DNA of 64,000 nucleotides from Allobosea sp. TND4EK4 (GTDB lineage: Bacteria > Pseudomonadota > Alphaproteobacteria > Rhizobiales > Beijerinckiaceae): contig NZ_FTMO01000003.1 in the NCBI RefSeq assembly GCF_900156025.1, positions 310,001-374,000 on the forward strand, written 5' to 3'. How positions within the stretch are numbered: the first letter of the stretch is position 1; the number at the start of each line of letters is the position of its first letter. The notes beneath the pieces were generated by a model. The model saw only the letters and a program-made list of their open reading frames with translations, ran no database searches and was not told the origin of the DNA. Positions 46,800-57,202 of the stretch are shown here, piece by piece. Both the position numbers and the translations under genes were made by a program.

Positions 46800-48398
46800 A
46801 TGATGATGCGTGATTTCGAACTTCCGGGCCGCTCGCTCGCGGTGGGCCGCAACGGCATGGCCGCGACCTCCCATCCGACGGCGACGCTGACCGCCATCGA
46901 GGTGCTGAAGGCGGGCGGCGCCGCCATCGACGCCGCGGTCGCGGCCTGCGCGGTGCAATGCGTGGTGGAAGCGGGCTCGACCGGAATCGGCGGCGACTGC
47001 TTCGTGCTGATGGCGCCGAAAGGCGGCGATCAGGTGCTCGCCTATAACGGCTCGGGCCGCACGCCCGCCGCGCTGACCGCAGCGGCGCTGGCGGAACGCG
47101 GCGTGACGACGCTGGAGCGCAGCTCCCCGCATGTCGTGACCGTGCCGGGCGCGATCGACGCCTGGACCCGGCTCGTCGCCGATCATGGCCGCATGAGCAT
47201 GGCCGAACTGCTGGCGCCGGCGATCGGCCTCGCGCGGGATGGCTACGGCATCACCCCGCGCGTCGCGGCCGACGCAGCCGGGCAGCGCGAGCTGCTCGCT
47301 GCCGACCCGACGGCGCGCCGCACCTTCCTCGTCGGCGACGAGGCGCCCAAGGTCGGATCGATCCAGCGCCAGCCGGAGCTGGCCGCGACGCTGGAAACGA
47401 TCGGCCGCGAGGGACGCGACGGTTTCTATCGCGGCGCGGTGGCGCAGGACATGGTCGAGCGCCTGAGTGGTCTCGGCGGCTTCCACACCCTGGCTGATTT
47501 CGAAAGCGCCGCCGGCGAATATGTCGAGCCGGTCACCGCGACCTATCGCGGCTGGACCGTGCATGAATGCCCGCCCAACGGCCAGGGCATGATCGCGCTG
47601 ATGATCCTGAAGATCCTCGAGCGCTTCAAGCCGGCGAGCGACCCGCTCGATCTCGACGGGCTGCATGTCGAGGTCGAGGCGACCCGCCTCGCCTATGCGG
47701 CGCGCGATGCCTATCTCGCCGACATGTCGGCCGCCAAGGTCCCGGTCGAATACCTGCTCTCGGACGAGGTGGCCGACCGACTGGCCGCGCAGATCGACCC
47801 CAAGCGGGCGCTCGATCCGCTGCCGGTGCTGGACGGCGTCGAGCACCGCGACACGGTCTACATCTCCGTCGTCGACAAGGATCGCAACGCCGTCAGCTTC
47901 ATCAACTCGATCTTCCACCCCTATGGCTCGGGCCTCGTCGCGCCGCGCTCGGGCGTGCTGCTTCACAATCGCGGCCAGAGCTTCTCGCTCGCCGCCGGCC
48001 ACCCCAACCAGATCGGCCCGCGCAAACGGCCGATGCACACGATCATCCCCGGCATGGTCACCCGCGACGGACGAGCAGTCATGCCCTTTGGCGTCATGGG
48101 CGGGCATTACCAGGCGATGGGGCATGCGCATCTGCTCTCGAAGCTGTTCGACCACGGCCTCGACCTGCAGAGCGCCATGGATCTGCCGCGGCTCTTCCCT
48201 CTTCCCGGCACGAAGACGATCGAGATGGAAGGACGGCTGCGCACCCTCCGGGGCGAAGGCTTCGCCGCGCGCGGCTTTACGGTCGCGCCGCCGAAATCGG
48301 CGATCGGCGGCTCGCAGGCCATCTGGATCGACTGGGAGAACGGGACGCTGCTCGGCGGCTCCGATCACCGCAAGGACGGCTGCGCGCTCGGCTGGTGA
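46800..48398 (+). CDS. Gamma-glutamyltransferase family protein
   Basis: 532 residues. N-terminal-nucleophile hydrolase that self-cleaves; the nucleophile is Thr352 in [12 protein letters not shown], and [21 protein letters not shown] and the HPYGSGL region are conserved. Unlike most bacterial GGTs it has no signal peptide and starts directly with the catalytic domain, so it should act in the cytoplasm on imported gamma-glutamyl compounds. Acylase-type relatives of the family are an alternative. A hairpin CGAACG-TGAT-CGTTCG lies in the upstream gap (46681-46696). Confidence 0.9.
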   Translation: MMMRDFELPGRSLAVGRNGMAATSHPTATLTAIEVLKAGGAAIDAAVAACAVQCVVEAGSTGIGGDCFVLMAPKGGDQVLAYNGSGRTPAALTAAALAERGVTTLERSSPHVVTVPGAIDAWTRLVADHGRMSMAELLAPAIGLARDGYGITPRVAADAAGQRELLAADPTARRTFLVGDEAPKVGSIQRQPELAATLETIGREGRDGFYRGAVAQDMVERLSGLGGFHTLADFESAAGEYVEPVTATYRGWTVHECPPNGQGMIALMILKILERFKPASDPLDLDGLHVEVEATRLAYAARDAYLADMSAAKVPVEYLLSDEVADRLAAQIDPKRALDPLPVLDGVEHRDTVYISVVDKDRNAVSFINSIFHPYGSGLVAPRSGVLLHNRGQSFSLAAGHPNQIGPRKRPMHTIIPGMVTRDGRAVMPFGVMGGHYQAMGHAHLLSKLFDHGLDLQSAMDLPRLFPLPGTKTIEMEGRLRTLRGEGFAARGFTVAPPKSAIGGSQAIWIDWENGTLLGGSDHRKDGCALGW

Positions 48399-48424
48399 GT
48401 GCGCGAAGGAAAAGGACTACGATC

Positions 48425-49858
48425 ATGACCGACTATCGCGATACCGACCTCTTCATCGACGGCGTCTGGCGGAACGGCTCGCAGGACCGCCTGCCGGTGC
48501 TCGACCCCGCGACCGAAGAGACGATCGGGGCACTCGCCCATGCGGGCATCGACGACCTCGACGAGGCGCTGGCGGCGGCGGCGAAGGGCTTCAAGCTCTG
48601 GCGCGACGTGGGCGCCTTCGACCGCTCCAAGCTGATGCGGAAGGCCGCCGGCATCCTGCGCGAGCGGGCCGAGCAGGTCGCCTATCTGATGACCCGCGAG
48701 CAGGGCAAGCCGCTGGTCGAGGCACGGCTGGAAACCCTGGGTGCCGCCGATACCATCGAATGGTTCGCCGAGGAGGCGCGGCGCGGCTATGGCCGCATCG
48801 TCCCCGCCCGGGCGACCAACGTCACCCAGCTCGTGATCCATGAGCCGGTCGGCCCGGTCGCCGCCTTCACGCCGTGGAACTTCCCGCTCAACCAGGCGGT
48901 GCGCAAGGTCTCGGCCGCGCTCGCGGCCGGCTGCTCGGTGATCCTGAAGGGGCCGGAGGAGACGCCGGCGAGCTGTGCCGAGCTGGTGCGCGCCTTCGCC
49001 GATGCAGGCCTGCCCGCGGGCGTGCTGAACCTTGTCTACGGCGTGCCGGCGACGATCTCGGGCCATCTGATCCCCCATCCGGTGATCCGCAAGATCTCCT
49101 TCACCGGCTCGACGCCTGTCGGCAAGAAGCTGGCGGCGCTGGCGGGCGAGCACATGAAGCGGGTCACCATGGAGCTCGGCGGCCATGCTCCGGCGCTCGT
49201 CTTCGACGATGCCGACGTGGCGCTCGCCGTTCGCGTCCTCTCCGGCGCCAAGTTCCGGAATGCCGGCCAGGTCTGCGTGGCGCCAACGCGCTTCCTCGTC
49301 GCGGACGGGGTTTATGACGACTTCCTCGACGGCTTCGTGAAGGCGGCGAAGGCGGTGAAGGTCGGCAACGGGCTCGAAGACGGCGTGACCATGGGCCCGC
49401 TCGCCAATCGCCGCCGCGTCGAGGCGATGGAGGCTCTGACGGCGGATGCCCTCGAGCGCGGCGCCAAGGTCGAGACCGGTGGCGAGCGCATCGGCAATCG
49501 CGGCTATTTCTTCCAGCCGACCGTGCTGACGGGCGTGCCGCTCGATGCCCGCATCGCCAATGACGAGCCCTTCGGCCCCGTCGCCCTGATCAGCCGCGTG
49601 GGCAGCTATGACGAGGCGATCACCGAGGCCAACCGCCTGCCCTTCGGCCTCGCCTCCTATGCCTATACGCGCTCGGCCAAGACGATGGCCGATCTCGGGC
49701 GCGACATCGAGGCCGGCATGCTCTCGATCAACCACCATGGCCTCGCCCTGCCGGAGCTGCCCTTCGGCGGCATCAAGGATTCCGGCTATGGCTCGGAGGG
49801 CGGCACCGAGGCGATGGACGCCTATGTCAACACCAAGCTGGTGACGCAGGCGGTCTGA
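48425..49858 (+). CDS. NAD(P)-dependent succinate-semialdehyde-type dehydrogenase
   Basis: 477 residues. Aldehyde dehydrogenase with [22 protein letters not shown], general base in MELGGHAP (Glu250) and nucleophile Cys284 in NAGQVCVAP. Closest to the GabD/SSADH group. I took ATG 48425, the family start ([15 protein letters not shown]), although the frame is open upstream into the previous gene. It is the last gene of the plus-strand cluster, probably oxidising an aldehyde produced after deamination. Confidence 0.9.
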   Translation: MTDYRDTDLFIDGVWRNGSQDRLPVLDPATEETIGALAHAGIDDLDEALAAAAKGFKLWRDVGAFDRSKLMRKAAGILRERAEQVAYLMTREQGKPLVEARLETLGAADTIEWFAEEARRGYGRIVPARATNVTQLVIHEPVGPVAAFTPWNFPLNQAVRKVSAALAAGCSVILKGPEETPASCAELVRAFADAGLPAGVLNLVYGVPATISGHLIPHPVIRKISFTGSTPVGKKLAALAGEHMKRVTMELGGHAPALVFDDADVALAVRVLSGAKFRNAGQVCVAPTRFLVADGVYDDFLDGFVKAAKAVKVGNGLEDGVTMGPLANRRRVEAMEALTADALERGAKVETGGERIGNRGYFFQPTVLTGVPLDARIANDEPFGPVALISRVGSYDEAITEANRLPFGLASYAYTRSAKTMADLGRDIEAGMLSINHHGLALPELPFGGIKDSGYGSEGGTEAMDAYVNTKLVTQAV

Positions 49859-49868
49859 ACGGAGCGCC

Positions 49869-49909
49869 AAAAACACTTCCGCAGGCAAAGCCCGGCTCGC
49901 CTGCGGAAG
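49869..49909 (-). terminator. Intrinsic terminator of the liv operon
   Basis: An 11-bp stem (CTTCCGCAGGC at 49876-49886, GCCTGCGGAAG at 49899-49909). Read on the minus strand it is followed by TGTTTTT (49875-49869), so it terminates the liv operon; the same hairpin may slow convergent transcription. Confidence 0.75.
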
Positions 49910-49942
49910 AACCCTTCGGATTTCAGCGCCGGGTGAGCCGGC

Positions 49943-49977
49943 CCCTCGCGCCGCGGCTCCGCCCACTGGCGCGAGGG
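49943..49977. other. Inverted repeat at the end of livF
   Basis: CCCTCGCGCC (49943-49952) pairs with GGCGCGAGGG (49968-49977), just before the livF stop codon; no T-run. Possibly part of the convergent terminator zone. Confidence 0.5.
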
Positions 49978-49978
49978 C

Positions 49979-50697
<719 letters not shown>

Positions 50698-50698
<1 letters not shown>

Positions 50699-52467
50699 CA
50701 GACCGTGCTCCCCAGATAGGCTTCCTGCACGCGGGGATCGTTGCGGATCGCGGCCGGGTCGCCCTCGCAAAGCTTGGTGCCGAAATCCATGACGACGATG
50801 CGGTCGACCAGGTTCATGACGAATTCCATGTCGTGCTCGACCAGGAGGATGGTGACGTGCTCGCGGCGCAGAGTGGCGAGAAGCTCGGCGAGCTTCTGCT
50901 TCTCGTTGCGGCGCAGGCCGGCGGCCGGCTCGTCGAGGACGAGCAGCAGCGGGTCGGCCGCGAGCGCGCGGGCGATCTCCAGCAGGCGCTGGTTGCCGAG
51001 GGGCAGGTTGCCGGCCAGCTCGAAGGGGTTGTCGCCGAGCCCGATGCGCTCGAGCTGGCGCATGGCCTCGGCGCGGGCGCTCGCCTCCTCCTGGCGGTCC
51101 AGCCGCAGCGCGCCGCCGAACAGCCCGGCCCTGGTGCGCGGATAGGTGCCGATCAGCACGTTGTCGAGCAGCGTCATGCGCGGACGCAGCTTCACATGCT
51201 GGAACGTGCGGGCGATGCCGGCGCGGGCGATCCTGGCCTGCGAGAGCCGCTCGATATTGCGGCCTGCGAAGACGATCCTGCCGCTGTTGCAGGCGAGCGC
51301 GCCGGTCAACAGGTTGAACATCGTGCTCTTGCCGGCGCCATTGGGGCCGATCAGGCCGAGGATTTCGCCGGCGCGGACCTCGAAGCTCACCTTGTTGACG
51401 GCGACAAGCCCGCCGAAACGGCGCTCGGCGCCGTCGACCTGCAGCAGCACCTCGCCCGGAGCGGGCTGCCGGCGCAGCGGCAGAGGCGGCGCGGGCTGAG
51501 GCCGCTCCAGCTGCGCCTGCGGCAGGAAGCGCGTGAGATAGGGCACGATGCCCTGGCGCGCGCGCTGCAGGAACAGGATGAAGATGCTGGCGAAGACGAC
51601 GATCTCGAGCTGGCCGGAGGCGCCCTTGGCTATCATCGGCAGGTAGTCCTGAACGGTGTTCTTCAGCAGGATGATCACCGCGGAGCCAATGATGCCGCCG
51701 AGGAGGCTGGTCGCGCCGCCGATCATCGCCATCATCAGATATTCGATGCCGGCCAGCGGCTCGAACGGCGTCGGGCTGATGAAGCGGCTCATATGGGCAT
51801 AGAGCCAGCCCGACAGCGCCGCGAGGAAGGCGGCGATGACGAAGGCGGTCAGGTTCACCCAATAGGCGCTCACGCCGAGGCTTTCGACCAGGGTCTTGCC
51901 GCCGCGCATCGTCCGCATCGCGCGCCCGAGGCGGGAGTTCAGCAGATTGTGCAACAGGATGAGCACCACGATCACGATCGCCCAGATCAGATAGTAGATC
52001 TGCCAGCCTTCGACGAGCGCATAGGAGCCGATCGAGATCGGCGGGATGTTGGACAGGCCGTTGAAGCCGCCGAGCCCGTCGATGTTCCCGAACAGAAAGC
52101 CGATCGAGAGGCCCCAGGCGATGGTGCTGAGCGAGAGGAAATGCCCCTGCAGGCGCAAGGTGGCGAGGCCAAGCACCGCCGCGACCGCGCAGGTCAGCAC
52201 GACGGCCAGCACAAGGCCGAGCCAGGGCGACTGGCCGTTGATCGCCGAGACCCAGGCCGTGGCATAGGCGGCGATGCCGATGAAGGCGGCCTGGCCGAAG
52301 GAGATGATGCCGACGATGCCGGTGAGCAGCACGAGGCCGACGGCCACGAGAGAATAGATACCGATATAGTTCAGCAGCGTGATCGAGAAGGGGCTGAGGA
52401 GGAACGGGGCCGCGGCCAGCGCCAGCACGGCCACGATCTTCACGGCAGCGAGCTGGACGCGCGTCAT
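50698..52467 (-). CDS. LivM-LivG fusion: permease and ATPase in one polypeptide
   Basis: 589 residues from ATG 52467. Residues about 1-310 are a LivM permease ([75 protein letters not shown]). A Pro-rich linker (about 315-335, [19 protein letters not shown]) joins it to a LivG ATPase with Walker [10 protein letters not shown] near 372, the Liv[14 protein letters not shown] segment and Walker [12 protein letters not shown]. The reading frame is continuous, so it looks like a real fusion. It overlaps livH by 4 bp. Confidence 0.93.
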
Positions 52468-53507
52468 TCCTCGACCTCTTCTTCGATATGCGGCGACACG
52501 ATCGAGCGCCAGATCAGGATCGGGATCAGCAGGGAGAAGACGATCACCTCCTTCAGCGCACTGCTCTCGAAGGAGGCGAAGCTCTCCAGCACACCGACAA
52601 AAACGGCGCCGATCGCGGTGCCGGGATAGCTCGCCAGCCCGCCGATGATCGCGCCGACGAAGGCCTTCAGACCCAGCAGGAAGCCGGAATCGTAGAAAAT
52701 GGTGTTGACCGGCGCGACGAGGATGCCGGAGACGCCGGCCATCAGCGAGCCGACCAGGTAGGCGATGGTGCCCGAGCGCGCCGGACGGATGCCCATCAGC
52801 CGCGCCCCGGTGCGGTTGACGGCCGTGGCGCGCAGCGCCTTGCCGGTCAGCGTGAACTCGAAGAACAGATAGAGCAGGCCCGAGAACAGCACGGATGCCA
52901 GCACGATCAGCAGCGTCTGCCCGCTGACATGCATGCCCATCAGCTCGAAGGCGCTGTCGGTCAGCGGCTGGGTGCGGACACCCTCGGGCCCGAAGAACAG
53001 AAGCCCGAGCCCGACCAGCGCAAAGTGCAGCGCCATCGAGACGATCAGCAGCAGCAGCACGCTGGCATCCGCGATCGGGCGGAAGACGATCCGGTCGAGC
53101 AGCGGCGAGATCGGCATGACGAGCAGGAGCGCGAGCACGATGCGCACCGGCATCGACGGCGCCAGCGGCAAGGCGAGCCTCACCAGCACGACGACCAGCA
53201 CCGGCAGCAGCAGGTAGAAGGCCAGCGCCTTCGGAATCTGCCTTGCCCTGCCGCCGCGCGCCAGCGACCAGCATTCCGCCAGCGACGCCAGCACGGCCAG
53301 CACCAACACGAGGCCGACCGTACCGGGCAGATGCCCGGTCTCGAGGGCCGCCAGCGTCAGAGCCGTGAAGGCTGCGATGTCACCGAAGGGGATGAACATC
53401 ACGCGGGTGACGGTGAAGATCAGCACCGTGCCAACGGCGACCAGAACATAGATGGCGCCGGTGGCAATGCCGTCGAGGGCCAGGATCGCCGCGATATCGC
53501 TCGTCAT
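52464..53507 (-). CDS. livH: Branched-chain-type ABC transporter permease (LivH)
   Basis: 347 residues, longer than the usual 290-300. LivH core recognised from [39 protein letters not shown] and [19 protein letters not shown]. Extra length comes from a hydrophobic insertion of about 60 residues after the second helix (about 78-135). Inner-membrane channel partner of the LivM-LivG fusion. Confidence 0.92.
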   Translation of the reverse strand: MTSDIAAILALDGIATGAIYVLVAVGTVLIFTVTRVMFIPFGDIAAFTALTLAALETGHLPGTVGLVLVLAVLASLAECWSLARGGRARQIPKALAFYLLLPVLVVVLVRLALPLAPSMPVRIVLALLLVMPISPLLDRIVFRPIADASVLLLLIVSMALHFALVGLGLLFFGPEGVRTQPLTDSAFELMGMHVSGQTLLIVLASVLFSGLLYLFFEFTLTGKALRATAVNRTGARLMGIRPARSGTIAYLVGSLMAGVSGILVAPVNTIFYDSGFLLGLKAFVGAIIGGLASYPGTAIGAVFVGVLESFASFESSALKEVIVFSLLIPILIWRSIVSPHIEEEVEE

Positions 53508-53540
53508 GCCGGGTTTCTCTGTGCAGCCGAAGCTGTTGCC

Positions 53541-54692
53541 TCAGGGCTTGTAGGTCCAGACGCCGTTCTTCAGCTGGACGATGACGAGGCTGCGCTCATC
53601 CACGCCATGGCTCGCACCCGGCTTGAAGTTGTAGACGGCATGGACGCCGGGCACCTCCTTGGTCGCGAGCAGCGCGTCGCGCAGTGCGGTGCGGAACTCG
53701 GCCGTGCCCGGCTGGGCGGTCTTGAGTGCCGTCGGGGCCGCGTTGAGCATCACCAGCCAGGCATCGAAGGAATAGCCGGAGAACCCGTCAGTGCTGGCGA
53801 CGCCGTTGGCCTTGAGGAACGACTCTTTGAAGTCGGCGGAGAGCTTCTTGGCGAAGTGGCCTTCAGGCAGCTGGTCCGCGACGATCACGGGGCCGGTCGA
53901 GACCTGGATGCCCTCGGCTGCCTTGGCGCCGACGCGGACGAAGTCAGGGTTGACCAGGGCGGTCGTGCCGTAGGTCGGGCCCTTGTAGCCACGCTCGGCG
54001 AGCGCCAGCAGGGGCAGCGCGCCCTGCGTCGCGGAGCCGCCATCGAGGATGCCGTCGGGCTTCGCGGCCACCAGCTTCAGAACCTGGCCGGTGACGGAGG
54101 TGTCGGTGCGGGCGTAGCGCTCATTGGCGACGACCTCGATGTCGCCGCGCCCCTCGGCAGCCTTGGCTCCGTTGTAGACGAGATCGCCCCAGGCGTCGGA
54201 AAAGCCGATATAGCCAACCTTCTTGACGCCATCGCGCTTCATGCGGTCCGCCACCACCTTGACCAGCAGCGGCGCAGGCTGCGGAATCGCGATCGCCCAC
54301 TGGTTCGCGGGATCGGCGGTGGGCTGGATCGGCGAGACCGCGATGAAGGGCACCTTGAGCTCGGTGGCGACGGCCGCGATGGCGATCGTCGAAGGCGCCG
54401 TGGCCGTTCCGATCAGGAGGTCGACCTTCTCTTCTTCCGCAAGCTTGCGCGCGTTGCGGGTGGCGGCCGAGGGGTCGGACGCATCGTCGAGCTGGATCAG
54501 CTTGATCTTCTGGCCGGCGACCTCGCTGCGATAGGCGAAAGCCGCCGCGATACCGCGGCCATAGGGGATGCCGATCGAGGAACCCGGCCCGCTCAGCGAG
54601 GTGACGAAGCCGATGGTGATGTCGGCGCGCGCCGCCGAGGTCATCGCAGCCAAAGCAGCAACAGAGACGCAGAACTTGCGGAATCTTGTCAT
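53541..54692 (-). CDS. Branched-chain-type ABC transporter substrate-binding protein
   Basis: 383 residues from ATG 54692 (AGGGGA 6 nt upstream; a GTG 15 nt earlier is possible). Sec signal peptide ending AARA-DI. Periplasmic binding protein type 1 fold: TIGFVTSLSGPGSSIG, LIQLDDASDP, LIGTATAPSTIAI, VGYIGFSDAWGDL. First gene of the liv operon and divergent from the hydrolase operon, which suggests that it binds that pathway's substrate. Confidence 0.92.
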   Translation of the reverse strand: MTRFRKFCVSVAALAAMTSAARADITIGFVTSLSGPGSSIGIPYGRGIAAAFAYRSEVAGQKIKLIQLDDASDPSAATRNARKLAEEEKVDLLIGTATAPSTIAIAAVATELKVPFIAVSPIQPTADPANQWAIAIPQPAPLLVKVVADRMKRDGVKKVGYIGFSDAWGDLVYNGAKAAEGRGDIEVVANERYARTDTSVTGQVLKLVAAKPDGILDGGSATQGALPLLALAERGYKGPTYGTTALVNPDFVRVGAKAAEGIQVSTGPVIVADQLPEGHFAKKLSADFKESFLKANGVASTDGFSGYSFDAWLVMLNAAPTALKTAQPGTAEFRTALRDALLATKEVPGVHAVYNFKPGASHGVDERSLVIVQLKNGVWTYKP

Positions 54693-54789
54693 CTTATTTC
54701 CCCTCACCTGGTTGACGCTGGTTATCCGAGCTTATTAACAGTATTGATCAGATTTAAACGTAGTCGACCCCAAAACCCCGGAGCCTCCG
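54693..54789. promoter_or_regulatory. Divergent promoter region between liv and the hydrolase operon
   Basis: 97 bp with a conspicuous AT-rich core (54721-54765, including TTATTAACAG and TGATCAGATTTAAA) in otherwise GC-rich DNA. Both transcripts must start here; no perfect operator dyad was found. Confidence 0.5.
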
Positions 54790-55599
54790 ATGACGAAACC
54801 CGGCCCCGCGCTCGCGCGCAGATTCATCGGCGTCGCTCATGGCCGCATCCATGCCGCGATCTGCGGCACGGGCTTTCCCGTCCTGCTGCTCCATCAGACA
54901 CCGCGGTCCTGGGACGAGTATCGCGACGTCCTGCCGGTGATCGGCGAGCAGCGCCGTGCGATCGCGATCGACACGCCGGGCTTCGGCGATTCCGAGCCGC
55001 TGCCGGGCACGCCCACCATCGAGGGCTGGGCCGGCGCTGCGCTGCAGGCCATGGACGCGCTCGGCGTCGGGCGCTTCGCCGTCGTCGGCCATCATACCGG
55101 CGCGGCCATCGCGGCCGAGATCGCGGCCCGAGATCCCGAGCGCATTGCCGCCGCCGTGCTGTCGGCCTGCCCCTTCGTCGATGCCGCGCGGAGACAGCAT
55201 CATGACGGCCAGCGCGTCATCGACGACGTCACCGAACGGGCCGATGGCAGCCATCTCACCGAATTGTGGAACCGCCGCCGCCCCTTCTATCCCGAGGGCG
55301 ACGTCGACCTCCTGCGCCGCTTCATGGCGGATGCGCTGCGCAGCGGGCCGATGGCGGTCGAGGGCCACCGCGTCGTCAACCGCTACCATATGGAAGACCG
55401 GGTGGGGCTGATCGCCTGCCCTGCGCTCGTCCTGGTGCCGGAGAACGACCCGAATGCCCGCTCGGGCGATGCCGTTGCGGCGGCCATCCGCGGAAGCAGA
55501 ATGCACCGCGTTCCGGGGGCGCAAGTGCCCTTCCCCGACCAGATGCCGGAGATCTTTGCCGAGCAGGTCAATTCCTTCCTGCGCGAGCATGGCTGCTGA
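54790..55599 (+). CDS. Alpha/beta-hydrolase fold protein lacking the serine nucleophile
   Basis: 269 residues. Fold is clear from VLLLHQTPRSWDEYRD (oxyanion-loop region), AIDTPGFGDSEPL and LVLVPENDPNA (acid strand). The nucleophile elbow reads VVGHHTGAAIA, so the residue at the Ser position is His102. Near the C-terminus, where the catalytic His is expected, the sequence is VPGAQVPFPDQMPE with no His. So it is either a non-hydrolytic member or uses other chemistry. First gene of the 54790-60440 operon. Confidence 0.85.
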   Translation: MTKPGPALARRFIGVAHGRIHAAICGTGFPVLLLHQTPRSWDEYRDVLPVIGEQRRAIAIDTPGFGDSEPLPGTPTIEGWAGAALQAMDALGVGRFAVVGHHTGAAIAAEIAARDPERIAAAVLSACPFVDAARRQHHDGQRVIDDVTERADGSHLTELWNRRRPFYPEGDVDLLRRFMADALRSGPMAVEGHRVVNRYHMEDRVGLIACPALVLVPENDPNARSGDAVAAAIRGSRMHRVPGAQVPFPDQMPEIFAEQVNSFLREHGC

Positions 55600-55948
55600 C
55601 CGCGGGAGCGGAGCACCATCTGCGGACAAAGCGGACCTCGCCACCATCGTCTTCTCCGTTCCCCATCAGCTCGCCTCGCCTCGGAGAGAGCAGCGGGGAG
55701 CAATTAATTAATGTCCTAAATATCTTTCGAAAATCCGTCAACTCCGATGGCGATGCAAGGTCAGGCAATCGAGCCGAATTTTCGCGCATTTCGTGGGGAT
55801 ACGTGGCCGTCAGCGCAATGATATCCGGCATGGGTATCATGCACGCAGCCGCTCAATCGTCGCCGGCCGCGCTTGACCCCCAGATTCTTCGTGCTTTAAT
55901 TAATTCAACGCAGACGATGGCGCCTGCACCCCGAGGGACCGCGCGGCC
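55600..55948. other. AT-richer intergenic island with two TTAATTAA sites
   Basis: About 350 bp inside the operon. Two copies of TTAATTAA (55704-55711 and 55896-55903) occur 192 bp apart, rare in DNA of this GC content. Composition of 55690-55790 differs from the flanks. It may hold an internal promoter or be the scar of a lost gene. A doubtful short frame is listed separately. Confidence 0.5.
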
Positions 55949-55952
55949 ATGA
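55803..55952 (+). CDS. Doubtful 49-codon frame with signal-peptide-like start
   Basis: From a GTG at 55803 (or ATG 55818) the frame encodes a hydrophobic stretch (VAVSAMISGMGIMHAAA-QS) and a short Pro/Ala-rich tail, and ends in TGA overlapping the ATG of the next gene. The overlap and signal-like start are the only support; no ribosome site is obvious. Could be the leftover of a degraded secreted protein. Confidence 0.22.
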   Translation: MAVSAMISGMGIMHAAAQSSPAALDPQILRALINSTQTMAPAPRGTARP

Positions 55953-56773
55953 AAATCTTCTGGCAAAGCTTTGTCGATGCGAGCCTCAACGCGCCCTATC
56001 TCGCCAAGCTGTCATCCTATTTGAACGAGATTGCCGCTCCCGGCACAAGCGTTCATGTCGCCGGGATGACGCCGCCGGATCGGGATTTCGGCAGGCTCAG
56101 CGAGTTTCGCTGCGCGATCGCCGCCATCGACAACGGCCTGCAGGCCGAGGATGACGGGTTCGACGCCTATGTCATGGGGCACTTCCAGGACCCCGGCCTG
56201 TACGAGCTGCGCTCCGCCCTCCAGATCCCGGTCGTCGGAACCGGCGAGGCGACGCTGCTGGCCGCCTCCCAACTCGGGCGGCGGCTCGGACTGGTGACGA
56301 TCGACAAGGTGTTTTCGACCTATCACTACGAGCAGGCCGATCGTTATGGGCTTGGACAGCGCATCGGCGGGGTCGTCGGACTTGGTTGCAAGCCGGAGGA
56401 CTTCTCCGAGGCCTTCGCCGGCAACGAGAGCGCCCGGCTCAGCATGCTCGCCGATTTCACGGTTTGCGCCCAGCCGCTGATCGAGGCCGGCTGCGATGTT
56501 CTGGTGCCGGCCGGCGTGCTGCCCGGGCTGCTGCTCTGCTCCGAGCATAACCTGCGGGTCGCCCACGCGCCCGTCGTCAACTGCGCGGCGGTGGCGCTGA
56601 AATCGGCCGAGATGTGGGTGCAGCTTCAGCGTCTCAACGGCACGCAGCCGAGTCGCGGCCCGAGCTTTGCGCTCGCCAGCCGCCGGGCGCGGGAGGATTT
56701 CAGCCGCCTCGCCCGCCATGGCGGCGCCTCCTTCGCAGCAGCCACGAAGACACCCAGCGAGGCCCATCGATGA
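55949..56773 (+). CDS. Asp/Glu/hydantoin-racemase-family protein without catalytic cysteines
   Basis: 274 residues. The family fold is visible in MKIFWQSFVD, YVMGHFQDPGLYELR, VVGTGEATLLAA and ADFTVCAQPLIEAGCDVLV. Hydantoin racemases have Cys in CF-x-DPGL and in LGCAGM; here these positions are His78 (GHFQDPGL) and VPAG (about 186-189). A two-Cys racemase mechanism is therefore excluded if the alignment is right; a lyase/isomerase with different chemistry or a non-catalytic role is possible. Overlaps the Ohr-like gene (ATGA). Confidence 0.8.
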   Translation: MKIFWQSFVDASLNAPYLAKLSSYLNEIAAPGTSVHVAGMTPPDRDFGRLSEFRCAIAAIDNGLQAEDDGFDAYVMGHFQDPGLYELRSALQIPVVGTGEATLLAASQLGRRLGLVTIDKVFSTYHYEQADRYGLGQRIGGVVGLGCKPEDFSEAFAGNESARLSMLADFTVCAQPLIEAGCDVLVPAGVLPGLLLCSEHNLRVAHAPVVNCAAVALKSAEMWVQLQRLNGTQPSRGPSFALASRRAREDFSRLARHGGASFAAATKTPSEAHR

Positions 56774-57201
56774 CCGTCGTTCCCGAGAAGATTCTGTTCG
56801 AGGCGCAGATGACCGCCACCGGCGGGCGCGAAGGCAAGGCGCACAGCCCCGATGGAGGCTTCGCGCTGACGCTTTCGCTGCCGAAGGAGCTCGGCGGGCC
56901 CGGCGGCGGGGGCACCAACCCGGAGCAGCTCTTTGCTGCCGGCTATGCCGCCTGCTTCCTCGGCGCGGTGAAGCTGGTCGCCCGCCAGCGCAAGGTGAGC
57001 CTCACGGAGGACAGTTCGGTCACGGCCAAGGTCGGCATGGGGCCGGTCCCGACCGGCTATGCACTCACCGTCGAGCTCGAGGTCGCGCTGCCGGGCGTCG
57101 AACGGGCCCTGGCGCAGGACATCATCGAGGGTGCGCATCAGCGCTGCCCCTATTCGAATGCGACGCGCGGCAATATCGACGTGAAGCTGACGGTCGCCTG
57201 A
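56770..57201 (+). CDS. OsmC/Ohr family organic hydroperoxide resistance protein
   Basis: 143 residues. Thiol peroxidase reducing organic hydroperoxides; the two redox cysteines are in AAGYAACFLGAV and HQRCPYSNATRGN, as in Ohr. In this operon it may remove peroxides formed from the substrate, but that is inference. It overlaps the preceding gene and lies one bp before the thiolase-fold gene. Confidence 0.9.
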   Translation: MTVVPEKILFEAQMTATGGREGKAHSPDGGFALTLSLPKELGGPGGGGTNPEQLFAAGYAACFLGAVKLVARQRKVSLTEDSSVTAKVGMGPVPTGYALTVELEVALPGVERALAQDIIEGAHQRCPYSNATRGNIDVKLTVA

Positions 57202-57202
57202 G

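Noticed and set aside
47567..48424. In-frame extension of the semialdehyde dehydrogenase into the gamma-glutamyltransferase gene
   Set aside because: The extension lies in a shadow frame of a certain gene and ATG 48425 matches the family start.
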